NCBI GenBank assembly: GCA_044238845.1
Contig: JBIICN010000013.1
Location: 22,812-86,811 of the forward strand
DNA length: 64,000 nt
Origin: UBA4416 sp044238845
GTDB lineage: Bacteria > Bacteroidota > Bacteroidia > B-17B0 > Aurantibacillaceae
Direction of reading: 5' to 3'
This document shows positions 24,918 through 32,959 of this stretch, piece by piece. The notes beneath the pieces are model-generated. The model saw only the letters and a program-made list of their open reading frames with translations, was not told the DNA's origin and searched no databases. How positions within the stretch are numbered: the stretch's first letter is position 1; each line of letters starts with the position of its first letter. The translations under genes were made by a program, and so were the position numbers.

Positions 24918-26342
24918 TTATTCGAAAAAATCATCCGAAAAATTCATCAAATAAATCTTTTCGCTAGCCCTAGTAAAAGCGGTGTACAGCCATCTAATAT
25001 ATTCTACATTCAACATTTCTTTGGTTAAATATCCTTGGTCGATAAATACACATGGCCACTGGCCACCTTGCGCTTTGTGGCAGGTTACGGCATAGTTAAA
25101 TTTTACTTGTAAAGCATTAAAGTAAGGATTCTTTTTGAGGTAAGCCATGCGTAAGCCTTTAATAGGTTGGTCGGCCACGTCTTCCATCACCGCTTCAAAT
25201 AAAAACTGCTGTTGCTCTTTTGTTAGAGCAGATGTATCAGTATTGATGGAGTCTAATAATAGATTTAAAGTAATTTCTGGAGAATCAGGATAATCACATA
25301 ATTCTACAATGCATTCTGCAAAGTTAAAACCATATAATTCTTTTCGGCCAGTTATTTTTTTAATTTGTAAACTATCTCCATTGGCAATAAATCCAGCTTC
25401 TGTTTTTTCATCTAACCAAAAGTAATTATTCTTTACTACCATCATTAAATCTCCGCCACATAAATCATCATCCATATATCTAATGCGAGTTCTAACGGCT
25501 TGATTAAATAAATTGGCACGTTTGTTACTTCTAGTTACAATCAATACATCATTAAATCCGTACTTACTGTAGGCATTATTTAGTGCATCCTCTAGTTCAT
25601 CTCCACTTAATCTCACCACATCTTTAAATGGTTGAAGCTTTGGAAATTCATCGCTTTCGTTGGCGATACATTCTCTTAAGTGTGTTGCATTAACTAAAAT
25701 CCCACTAGCATCTTGCTGCCTAGCAACTTGTTTTAACTCGATGTGTTTGATGTTGAAATGATAGGCGGCTTTTAAATAATCAATATTTAATGCAGGACTT
25801 TCATGACTTCCAACTGGTGGCAATTGAGCCGTATCACCTACCAATATTAATTTACAATTATCGCCAGAATATACGTATTCAAATAAACTTTCTAGTAGAC
25901 TTCCATATACCGATTCTGAGTTAGGATTGTCTAACCCTATCATCGATGCTTCATCAACAATAAAAACTGTATTTCGGTGTAAATTCTCGGCTAAAGTAAA
26001 CTGCACACCTCCGTCGTTAGTAGGTATTTTTCGAAATATTTTTTTGTGAATAGTTTGGGCGGGTCTTTCCGAATAATTTGAGAGAACCTTTGCCGCTCTT
26101 CCAGTTGGAGCTAACAAGGCACTTCTCCATTTAAAAGATGGTAAAGTTTTTGATAATGCAGCTACCATATTTGTCTTTCCAGTACCAGCATACCCTTTAA
26201 TCACCATGATTTCACGTTCATTATTGTTCAACATGAATTCGGCTAGCAAACTAATAAGATTTGATTGGTCAGAATTTGGAGTGAAACTTAAATAGCTAAG
26301 AAATATAGATGTAAATGATTGGATATTCAATGGTTTATTCAA
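24918..26342 (-). CDS. RecD-like ATP-dependent DNA helicase (UvrD_C_2 type)
   Basis: 474-residue SF1B helicase. Walker A GYAGTGKT is at 50-57, APTGRAAKVL is motif Ia, VDEASMI (129-135) is Walker B, GDTAQLPPVG (169-178) is motif III, and the C-terminal TCHKAQGGQW and WLYTAFTRASEKIYL are motifs V and VI. It is shorter than RecD2 (about 730) and lacks the N-terminal region, matching the compact Bacteroidota 'AAA/ATP-dependent RecD-like' helicases. It probably acts in recombination or repair. The start seems to be TTG at 26342, since no ATG lies between there and the upstream stop. Confidence 0.9.
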   Translation of the reverse strand: MNKPLNIQSFTSIFLSYLSFTPNSDQSNLISLLAEFMLNNNEREIMVIKGYAGTGKTNMVAALSKTLPSFKWRSALLAPTGRAAKVLSNYSERPAQTIHKKIFRKIPTNDGGVQFTLAENLHRNTVFIVDEASMIGLDNPNSESVYGSLLESLFEYVYSGDNCKLILVGDTAQLPPVGSHESPALNIDYLKAAYHFNIKHIELKQVARQQDASGILVNATHLRECIANESDEFPKLQPFKDVVRLSGDELEDALNNAYSKYGFNDVLIVTRSNKRANLFNQAVRTRIRYMDDDLCGGDLMMVVKNNYFWLDEKTEAGFIANGDSLQIKKITGRKELYGFNFAECIVELCDYPDSPEITLNLLLDSINTDTSALTKEQQQFLFEAVMEDVADQPIKGLRMAYLKKNPYFNALQVKFNYAVTCHKAQGGQWPCVFIDQGYLTKEMLNVEYIRWLYTAFTRASEKIYLMNFSDDFFE

Positions 26343-26354
26343 AGTAAATGAAAA

Positions 26355-27320
26355 TTAAAAATCAAAATCCGGGCATTTAGCAACACTTCGTTTGCCCTTA
26401 TCATCCATCATATTAGTCATCATGGGTGTTAAACCAAGCATAAATTCAACAGTGTGAGGAGCTGCGGCACGCATTTTATTTATACTATAATCATAAGAAA
26501 ATCCAGCGGTTAAATTTTTCAAGAAACGTATTTGAAAAATACCTGATACAAAATCTTTATTTCTTAAGGTTACTCCAACACCAACTCGTTTTTTAAAGTA
26601 TGCCATTAGATTTCCTTCAATACTTGGAATGCCTATAAAGGAGCTGTGAACGTTAATTGCAGGAATTAATATAACACTGTTCTCTAAAATAAATTTCCTT
26701 CCTAACGACACGTACATTTGTTGAACTAATACTGATTTTGTTCCAACTTGTTTATCGCCTTGAACTTGTCTGTTTTTATATATTTGATGAATAGAAATAT
26801 CTAAAAATGATTTTTTATTATAAAGCCTTATACCAGGAATAAAATTAGGATAAGTTAAAAAGTAATTTGAGTGAGTGGCGGCATAAACAGGATCGTCAAT
26901 CGAAATTCGTGTTCTGTCAAAAGCCATATTTCTAACACCTGCAAAAATACCAAACGACATATTTAGTCTTTTACTCAATGGTAAATGAAGCGTGTATGAA
27001 AGATAATAGTTTTCATTTCTAAATAAACCAACCTTTTCTCTACCCATATAAATGCCTACGTTATGCCAACGTCTGTAACTTCTTTTTGGTTTAAAAGTGT
27101 AGTTCGCACTTAAAAAATTTGTGGCAGGTGCGTTATCAAAACCAATCCATTGTTGTCTTCCTCCAATAATAACTTCTAAGCCCGCGTTGATATTTGTGCC
27201 AGCTGAAGCTGGATTGTAACCGTATTTATTAAATGTAAATTGAGTAAATTGTACAGTTTGTTGTGCAAACATAAAGTACGAGAGAATTATAAAAGTATAT
27301 GTTAATAGTTTTTTGATCAT
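26355..27320 (-). CDS. PorP/SprF family T9SS outer-membrane protein
   Basis: 321 residues: signal peptide (IKKLLTYTFIILSYFMFAQ) then QTVQFTQFTFNKYGYNPASAGTN, the PorP/SprF family start, and an alternating beta-strand barrel-like body. In gliding bacteria SprF-type partners are needed for secretion or surface anchoring of one specific cargo carrying a type B tail. Here the gene overlaps by 4 bp (ATGA) with such a cargo gene just upstream, and a TPR gene precedes that, so the trio is a dedicated secretion module. It is distinct from the PorP copy at 31799, which heads the T9SS core operon. Confidence 0.9.
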   Translation of the reverse strand: MIKKLLTYTFIILSYFMFAQQTVQFTQFTFNKYGYNPASAGTNINAGLEVIIGGRQQWIGFDNAPATNFLSANYTFKPKRSYRRWHNVGIYMGREKVGLFRNENYYLSYTLHLPLSKRLNMSFGIFAGVRNMAFDRTRISIDDPVYAATHSNYFLTYPNFIPGIRLYNKKSFLDISIHQIYKNRQVQGDKQVGTKSVLVQQMYVSLGRKFILENSVILIPAINVHSSFIGIPSIEGNLMAYFKKRVGVGVTLRNKDFVSGIFQIRFLKNLTAGFSYDYSINKMRAAAPHTVEFMLGLTPMMTNMMDDKGKRSVAKCPDFDF

Positions 27321-27868
27321 CTTATAATACTTACATCACCTTTAATAAAATCTTTTTTATTTGCTTTATCTAGATACAAAACATAATAATAAGTTGCATC
27401 AGGTAGAGGCAACAATATGCTTGATGCATCCCAAGGTGTAAAAGAACCAGACTGACGATGAACTAATTGCCCCCAACGATTATAAACATATAAATCAAAA
27501 TTTGGAAAATGTTCTATTCTCGAAATATTCCAAGTATCATTATACCCATCACCATTTGGCGTAAAATTGTTTTCGGGTATTGGTTCACAGATCAATTCTT
27601 CAATTGTAAAATTAATAGTGGTATCGTTACTTAAATTATCAGTAATAGTAACCGAATAATCACCTTTTTCTAATTGTCCTATACTACTTGAAATTGACCC
27701 TGTACTCCATACTATTTGGATTGGCTGTGAGCCAGTAATTATGTTTATAGAGGCTTCACCTAATACACAAGGTCGTTCATTTTTTTCAAATGAAACTGAT
27801 AAATCTTGTCCGCTAATTTTTAAAAAAATCAGGAAGAATAAAGAAAATATGTAGTAATGTTTTTTCAC
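27317..27868 (-). CDS. Small secreted protein with SprB-like repeat and T9SS type B (CHU_C) tail
   Basis: 183 residues. A signal peptide (about 1-20) is followed by one SprB-like repeat around 35-85 (a WSTGSISSSIGQLEKGDYSV type segment ending in TITDN), and then the gliding motility-associated C-terminal domain: FTPNGDGYNDTWNI, YNRWGQLVHRQSG, and a final YYYVLYLD...FIKGDVSIIR. This tail sends the protein through T9SS and ties it to a PorP/SprF partner, encoded next. Start is GTG at 27868, overlapping the TGA of the TPR gene. It is unusually small for this class, whose members are often thousands of residues. Confidence 0.88.
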   Translation of the reverse strand: MKKHYYIFSLFFLIFLKISGQDLSVSFEKNERPCVLGEASINIITGSQPIQIVWSTGSISSSIGQLEKGDYSVTITDNLSNDTTINFTIEELICEPIPENNFTPNGDGYNDTWNISRIEHFPNFDLYVYNRWGQLVHRQSGSFTPWDASSILLPLPDATYYYVLYLDKANKKDFIKGDVSIIR

Positions 27869-28569
27869 TTACAAAAAATCTGTATTAAATCATTAGCCGC
27901 TTCTATTCCTTCATTTTTTGCGCTTTGCAATGTTTCACAAGCGTTTACCTTGTCGCCATTTTGTGAATAAACATATGCTAAGGCGATGTATGCTTCTGTG
28001 TAATGTTGATCTATTTCTATTGCTTTTTTGTAATCCGTAATAGCAGCCAGATAGTTTTCTGATAATTCTTGCCAATAAGCTCTGTTGTAAAATGCCATCG
28101 CATAATTGGGGTTAATAGAAATACATTTATCTAAATCTTTAATAGCGTTTGAATAATCTTCTAATAAGCCTTTTGCCAGAGCCCTATTATAAAAGGCTTT
28201 TTCATGATTAGGATTTATCTCAATAACTTTATTAAAATAAGATATAGCATCTGGATACTTTTCTTTTTTCGCAGCTAATAATCCTTTCAGAAAATACGCT
28301 TCGTAATAATCTGGATTTAATTGCAGTAATTGTGAAATAGAAATATTGGCTTCTTTTAATTGATTTAATTTTATTTGTGAGTACGCTTTAAGATATATTA
28401 TACTATCAAATTGTATTTCTGAAGTATTCATCGAATTTATTTCATCAATGGTTAATTGATAATTTTTTGTGCCAAAAGTTTCTTTTACTTTTTGCGCATT
28501 AGTTTGACTAATGCCATAAACACTCATCAAAACAAACACGACCAATAAATATTTTAAACTTAATTTCAA
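27865..28569 (-). CDS. Exported tetratricopeptide repeat protein
   Basis: 234 residues with a signal peptide (KLSLKYLLVVFVLMSVYGIS) and four to five TPR units in 85-225, such as YPDAISYFNKVIEINPNHEKA and YSNAIKDLDKCISINPNYAM (shown in part). It is likely periplasmic. The start is TTG at 28569, with no ATG nearby. It leads a three-gene operon with 4-bp overlaps (TPR, type-B-tail cargo, PorP/SprF), so it probably helps assembly or export of that cargo. Confidence 0.87.
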   Translation of the reverse strand: MKLSLKYLLVVFVLMSVYGISQTNAQKVKETFGTKNYQLTIDEINSMNTSEIQFDSIIYLKAYSQIKLNQLKEANISISQLLQLNPDYYEAYFLKGLLAAKKEKYPDAISYFNKVIEINPNHEKAFYNRALAKGLLEDYSNAIKDLDKCISINPNYAMAFYNRAYWQELSENYLAAITDYKKAIEIDQHYTEAYIALAYVYSQNGDKVNACETLQSAKNEGIEAANDLIQIFCK

Positions 28570-28677
28570 TCCTTGCTTCTTGCTTTTTTTATTTTTTAAC
28601 TATTTATTCATATACAGATTCGTGCCAAATTTGTAATCATTCTTCACACACAAATCTCACTTCGTAAATCGTACTTC

Positions 28678-30642
28678 TTAATTCTTTTCCACCCAATCAC
28701 CGTGTTCTTTTATTAATTCAATCAATTCGTTTACGGCATCATCGCTAGGTACATTTTTTTTCACTACTTCTTTACCTTTGTATAATGATATTTTTCCTAC
28801 ACCAACACCCACATAGCCATAATCGGCATCGGCCATTTCGCCTGGTCCGTTTACAATACAGCCCATAATGCCAATTTTTATACCTTTTAAATGATCTGTT
28901 TTTTCGCGAATTTTTTGAGTAGTTTCTTGCAAATCAAATAAGGTTCTTCCACAGCTTGGGCAAGAAATATATTCTGTTTTACTAATACGAGTTCTGGTTG
29001 CTTGTAAAATTCCAAATGCTGTTGAATTTGAAATTTGTGGCGACGCACAGTTTTGTTGTTTTATCCAAACACCATCTCCTAAGCCATCTAATAATAATGC
29101 GCCAATTTCGGCAGAAGAGCCGAGTTGAAAATCTTGCTCAGAAATATTTTTATAATTTCGCTTAATAATTACTGGTAACGATATACGATGTTCAGCTAAC
29201 GAAACAAATAAGCGTCTTAATTCTGGCATCGCATGTGGGTTAAAACTATCAGCTATCAAAACAACATTATTTGTGCTTTTTATTTTAGAAATAAATTCTT
29301 GAGTTAATACATCTTTTGTAACCGCTACAAAATTTAATTCAGAATGCGTTTTTTCACTTTTAAAAAACTCTTCTCCGCAAAATAGTGGATATTGCCTTAC
29401 AGGATTTTTTAGTTCTTTCCAAGCGTCTGAATTATAAATAATACCTAATGTTCCTGGTATTTCAAAATCTACATGATTATTTCCAACATATACATAGTCA
29501 CAAGCTAAATCATTAATATTCCATTTGTCTAAAGGAATTGAATAGTTGTATCCAACCGTAAAAAAAGTTGCAGGACTAATACTTTCTCTTTCACTAAAAT
29601 CTGCTATAATACGCGGTACGTTATGCGCACCAATATTGTTTACAGAAATAGAATCTCTCCTTTGATAATCGTATGGATTATAGGATAATTTTATTTTACC
29701 ATTTTCTGATTGCAATGGTTCGATTGATTGATGTTGACTGAGCTTGTCGAAGCTGTATCTATCTACTAAAGCTTTAGCTACAGGTATTTCAAATTCTGGA
29801 TCTTCGGTTAATGATACGCGAACAGTATCTCCTAATCCATCTTCTAATAATGCTCCAATTCCTACTGCCGATTTAATTCTTCCATCTTCTCCATCACCAG
29901 CTTCTGTAACACCCAAATGCAAAGGATAGTTACGATTGGTTTCAATCATTTTTTGAACTAACAAGCGGTAAGCCTGAACCATTACCTGAGTGTTACTTGC
30001 TTTCATCGAAATAATAATATTGTGATAATTTAAATCTTCACAAATACGTAAAAATTCAAATGCAGATTCTACCATTCCCAATGGTGTATCTCCGTATCTG
30101 CTTAAAATCCGATCGCTTAAAGAGCCATGGTTTGTGCCAATTCTCATGGCGGTTCCATACTCTTTGCAAATATTTACTAAAGGTGTAAAACGTTGCCTGA
30201 TTCTTTCAAGTTCCTGTTCATAGGCAGCGTTAGTATACTCAATCTCCTCAAACTTTTTCTTATCTGCATAGTTTCCTGGATTAACTCTTACTTTTTCAAT
30301 TACACGAGCAGCAAATTCAGCAGCGTTAGGAGTAAAATGAATATCGGCAACTAGAGGAGTTTTATATCCAGCCGCAACCAATTCTTTTTTTATAACTTCT
30401 AAATTCTTTGCTTCGTTTATGCTTGGCGCTGTAATTCTTACTAATTCACAGCCGGCTTCAATCATACGGATACTTTGTGCCACCGTTGCTTTAGTATCCA
30501 TCGTATCAGTAGTGGTCATGCTCTGTAAACGAATAGGATTGTTTCCTCCTATTCCAATATCGCCACATTTTACTTCACGTGTTACAAAACGTTTGTATTC
30601 TGTTAAACTATTGCTGTATGGTAGGTATAATTTCATGTCCAT
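28678..30642 (-). CDS. ispG: 4-hydroxy-3-methylbut-2-enyl diphosphate synthase, long form
   Basis: 654-residue Fe-S enzyme of the MEP isoprenoid pathway. The N-terminal TIM barrel carries the conserved VRVNPGNYADKKKF and SMKASN. The Fe4S4 cluster is held by Cys561 and Cys564 (CPSCGRTLFDL), Cys595 (GCIVNGPGE) and Glu602. A central extra domain of about 250-300 residues separates barrel and cluster domain, as in plants and Bacteroidota. E. coli IspG, at 372 residues, lacks it. At about residues 297-302, near the start of that extra region, the DNA carries a dispersed 15-19 bp repeat read in frame as SFDKLS. A palindromic repeat lies just upstream of the ATG. Confidence 0.95.
   Translation of the reverse strand: MDMKLYLPYSNSLTEYKRFVTREVKCGDIGIGGNNPIRLQSMTTTDTMDTKATVAQSIRMIEAGCELVRITAPSINEAKNLEVIKKELVAAGYKTPLVADIHFTPNAAEFAARVIEKVRVNPGNYADKKKFEEIEYTNAAYEQELERIRQRFTPLVNICKEYGTAMRIGTNHGSLSDRILSRYGDTPLGMVESAFEFLRICEDLNYHNIIISMKASNTQVMVQAYRLLVQKMIETNRNYPLHLGVTEAGDGEDGRIKSAVGIGALLEDGLGDTVRVSLTEDPEFEIPVAKALVDRYSFDKLSQHQSIEPLQSENGKIKLSYNPYDYQRRDSISVNNIGAHNVPRIIADFSERESISPATFFTVGYNYSIPLDKWNINDLACDYVYVGNNHVDFEIPGTLGIIYNSDAWKELKNPVRQYPLFCGEEFFKSEKTHSELNFVAVTKDVLTQEFISKIKSTNNVVLIADSFNPHAMPELRRLFVSLAEHRISLPVIIKRNYKNISEQDFQLGSSAEIGALLLDGLGDGVWIKQQNCASPQISNSTAFGILQATRTRISKTEYISCPSCGRTLFDLQETTQKIREKTDHLKGIKIGIMGCIVNGPGEMADADYGYVGVGVGKISLYKGKEVVKKNVPSDDAVNELIELIKEHGDWVEKN
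29735..29753 (-). repeat. Short dispersed repeat inside ispG (core CTGAGCTTGTCGAAG)
   Basis: 15-bp core at 29738-29752 that recurs with one or two changes in the ubiD-like gene (38734-38748) and, inverted, in gcvP (61406-61420). On the coding strand it reads SFDKLS. GC-rich and quite unlike its AT-rich surroundings. Confidence 0.7.
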
Positions 30643-30647
30643 TCTCT

Positions 30648-30755
30648 AACCGCAAAGACGCTAAGTTTTTAAGCAAAGGTCGCGGAGTTTTTTAGGTTAT
30701 TGTTTTAATTTAGTTTTTGCGCTCTCTGCGCTTATCTCTTTTTTCTCTGCGGTTA
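30648..30755. repeat. 108-bp imperfect palindromic repeat between the cyclase gene and ispG
   Basis: Left end AACCGCAAAGACGCTAAG and right end TCTCTGCGGTTAA are inverted copies (10 of 11 bases pair at the tips: AACCGCAAAGA with TCTCTGCGGTT). The interior has further self-complementary GC-rich blocks (GGTCGCGGAG, CTCTCTGCGC). It resembles the 'ACCGCAAAGACGC' type of dispersed repeat seen in many genomes. It lies between the cyclase stop and the ispG ATG, so it would be in the ispG leader if the promoter lies beyond it. Confidence 0.7.
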
Positions 30756-30759
30756 AGCT

Positions 30760-31509
30760 TTAAAATATCTTGTACAAAATAGGTTTACTAGGACTTGCAT
30801 CATTTTCAAAACTGGCTATTTGTATGTTTAAAATATAAGTACCGTCGTCTACTTCGTTTGGTACATAAATAAATTCTGTAATGGTTTTATGAAATTGTGT
30901 GTTGTAGGGGTATTGCCAAAATGCATGGTGAGATATTAATTTACCTTCATCATGTTCTCTGTCGATTGACGGCATATCTATTAATAAATGCTGAACACCT
31001 AAATCATTCAAAAAACCAATAGCATCTTCTAAAATATATGGAGGATTGGTATTTGAATATTGCATGGTTAATTTATTTAATCCATTTGATAAGGTTCTAA
31101 TAATAATCGCTTCGGGTTTTGTATTTTCTAGGGCAATTTCAAAATGTTTTTTTGTAATGACATAATCCCCGTTTTCAATTTGAGTTGGTAATACAGTAAT
31201 AACTTCTGCTAAAAACATAAATTGCTTTAAACATTGATTAATGGTTATGAACTCTTTACTAATATGCCCTACACATTCTGTATGAGTACCATTTCCATGA
31301 GGATTAAAAAAAATATTTCTAAAATTTACGGAGCCCCCTTTACTCACATCGCCAATCCATGAACCGTTAATTATTGGTTCTAATTTCATTGGTTCAACGT
31401 ACCAAGCACTAGTGCAATTTTTATCGGCACTCAAAGGAATTGAAATGTCGATAGGATTATAAAAATCTATTTTGTAGTCTTTTCCTTTATGAAATAGTGA
31501 ACCAATCAT
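30760..31509 (-). CDS. Cyclase family protein (kynurenine formamidase-like metal hydrolase)
   Basis: 249 residues of the cyclase/KynB-like fold. The metal-binding motif appears as HGNGTHTECVGH (about 70-81), a variant of HGTHxDxPxH, with the catalytic histidine pair later in GKLISHHAFW (about 195-204) and the LLIDMPSIDREHDEG segment. Members are metal-dependent amide or ester hydrolases, including arylformamidases. The Thr-Glu-Cys replacement of the usual Asp-x-Pro in the metal motif leaves the substrate open. It is leftward, with a 108-bp repeat between it and ispG, and is divergent from the porP-gld operon. Confidence 0.85.
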   Translation of the reverse strand: MIGSLFHKGKDYKIDFYNPIDISIPLSADKNCTSAWYVEPMKLEPIINGSWIGDVSKGGSVNFRNIFFNPHGNGTHTECVGHISKEFITINQCLKQFMFLAEVITVLPTQIENGDYVITKKHFEIALENTKPEAIIIRTLSNGLNKLTMQYSNTNPPYILEDAIGFLNDLGVQHLLIDMPSIDREHDEGKLISHHAFWQYPYNTQFHKTITEFIYVPNEVDDGTYILNIQIASFENDASPSKPILYKIF

Positions 31510-31715
31510 TTTTTTGATTTTTTAATAAACCTGATAAATGTACAAACAGTTTCTATTTTTGTTTGAATTGTTTAATAAATAGTTATTGGCTCAATTTTGT
31601 TGATTTTTTGATTTCGTTATACTTATCAAATTTCAATTAAGTCAAAACTTAGTTTTATTACTTTTTGTAGAAAAATTGTAGAAATTTGTTTTTTAACAAA
31701 AAAAAGTTCAAAAAG

Positions 31716-31746
31716 TTTGATTTTTAATAAATATGCTTTAACTTAG
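31716..31746 (+). promoter_or_regulatory. Promoter of the porP-gldKLMN operon
   Basis: TTTG at 31716-31719, exactly 19 bp, then TAACTTAG at 31739-31746, which differs from the Bacteroidota -7 consensus TAnnTTTG by one base. Transcription would begin near 31753, leaving a leader of about 45 nt before the porP ATG at 31799. The rest of the 289-bp gap (31510-31798) shows only AT-rich sequence. Confidence 0.7.
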
Positions 31747-31798
31747 TCCCCTAGGTATTTTAACTATACTTAACAAAAACTAAAAAAATTGGTATAAC

Positions 31799-32779
31799 AT
31801 GAAGAAAATTTTTACCACACTAACTGTTGCATTAGCAGCAATTACTAGCGTTTCATTCGCTCAGCAAGACCCACAGTTCACTCAGTTTATGCATAGTAAA
31901 TTGATTTACAATCCTGGTTATGCAGGTACAAGCCAAGCAATTTGCGCTAATGTTTTATACCGCCAACAGTGGGTTAATTTTCCTGGTGCGCCAAAAACTG
32001 GTTTAGTGAGTTTTGATATGCCAATTGGACAATTACCAATTGCAGTAGGTTTAAACGTTATGACTGATCAAATTGGATACTCTAAAACTTTATTTGCGCG
32101 TTTAGCTTTGGCATGGAATCGTAATATTGGTCCTGGTGTTTTGGGTGTAGGTGTTGATGTTGGTATATTGCAACAACAATTTAACGGGAGTTGGATAACT
32201 CCAGACGGAAATCAGGTTCATGATGCTACAATCCCAGGATATACTTCAGGTTCAGGTACTGGTATTACCAATCCTGGTTTAAATAAATTATCATATGACT
32301 TAGGTTTTGGTGCCTTTTATTCAATTGCTAATAAAATGTATGTGGGTATTTCTTCAACTCACTTAGCAGCTCAAGATTTAAAATCAAGTGATAGTGTAAA
32401 ATATAAATTAGCACGCCATTATTATCTTGTTGGTGGTTATACGTTTAATTTAGGTGAAGGTGGAAAACATGGTATTAATCCTAATGTAAAGGTTAAATCT
32501 GATGCAGCGTCTACTCAATTAGATGTTAATTTAACTTATATATTTAATAGAACGTTTTGGGTAGGTGTTTCTTACCGTATGCAGGATGCTATTGCTCCGA
32601 TGGTTGGATATAGATTCTTAAAAGATAAAAGTTTGAAAGTAGGTTATTCTTATGACTTAACTTTATCAAAAATTAAAGGTTATAGTTCTGGAACTCATGA
32701 AGTTATGTTAGGATATTGCTTTAACGTGAAGAAACCTAAAAAAGTAACTTCATACCAAAATGCAAGATTTTTAGATTAA
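31799..32779 (+). CDS. porP: PorP/SprF family outer-membrane protein of the T9SS core operon
   Basis: 326 residues with a signal peptide (KKIFTTLTVALAAITSVSFAQ), then QDPQFTQFMHSKLIYNPGYAGTS, the hallmark start of PorP/SprF, and a beta-barrel-like body ending HEVMLGYCFNV. PorP/SprF proteins bind the PorK/PorN ring or particular cargo at the outer membrane. Its place directly before gldK-L-M-N copies the porP-porK-porL-porM-porN order of Porphyromonas gingivalis, so it is likely the core PorP of this organism. A sigma-type promoter lies 50-80 bp upstream. Confidence 0.92.
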   Translation: MKKIFTTLTVALAAITSVSFAQQDPQFTQFMHSKLIYNPGYAGTSQAICANVLYRQQWVNFPGAPKTGLVSFDMPIGQLPIAVGLNVMTDQIGYSKTLFARLALAWNRNIGPGVLGVGVDVGILQQQFNGSWITPDGNQVHDATIPGYTSGSGTGITNPGLNKLSYDLGFGAFYSIANKMYVGISSTHLAAQDLKSSDSVKYKLARHYYLVGGYTFNLGEGGKHGINPNVKVKSDAASTQLDVNLTYIFNRTFWVGVSYRMQDAIAPMVGYRFLKDKSLKVGYSYDLTLSKIKGYSSGTHEVMLGYCFNVKKPKKVTSYQNARFLD

Positions 32780-32959
32780 TTTGTAACCTTTTAAAAAAAA
32801 GACCGTTTAAGTCCCTTACAATCTTTATTTTTATTTGTTCATAACTTGTTAATAAAGCTTAGTGTAACTAAAAACAAAGATTGGGATTATAAACAACAAG
32901 AAAGCGAAATGAGATCTATTACTAAAATTTCACTAGCTTAAAAACTAAACAAAAGCACT

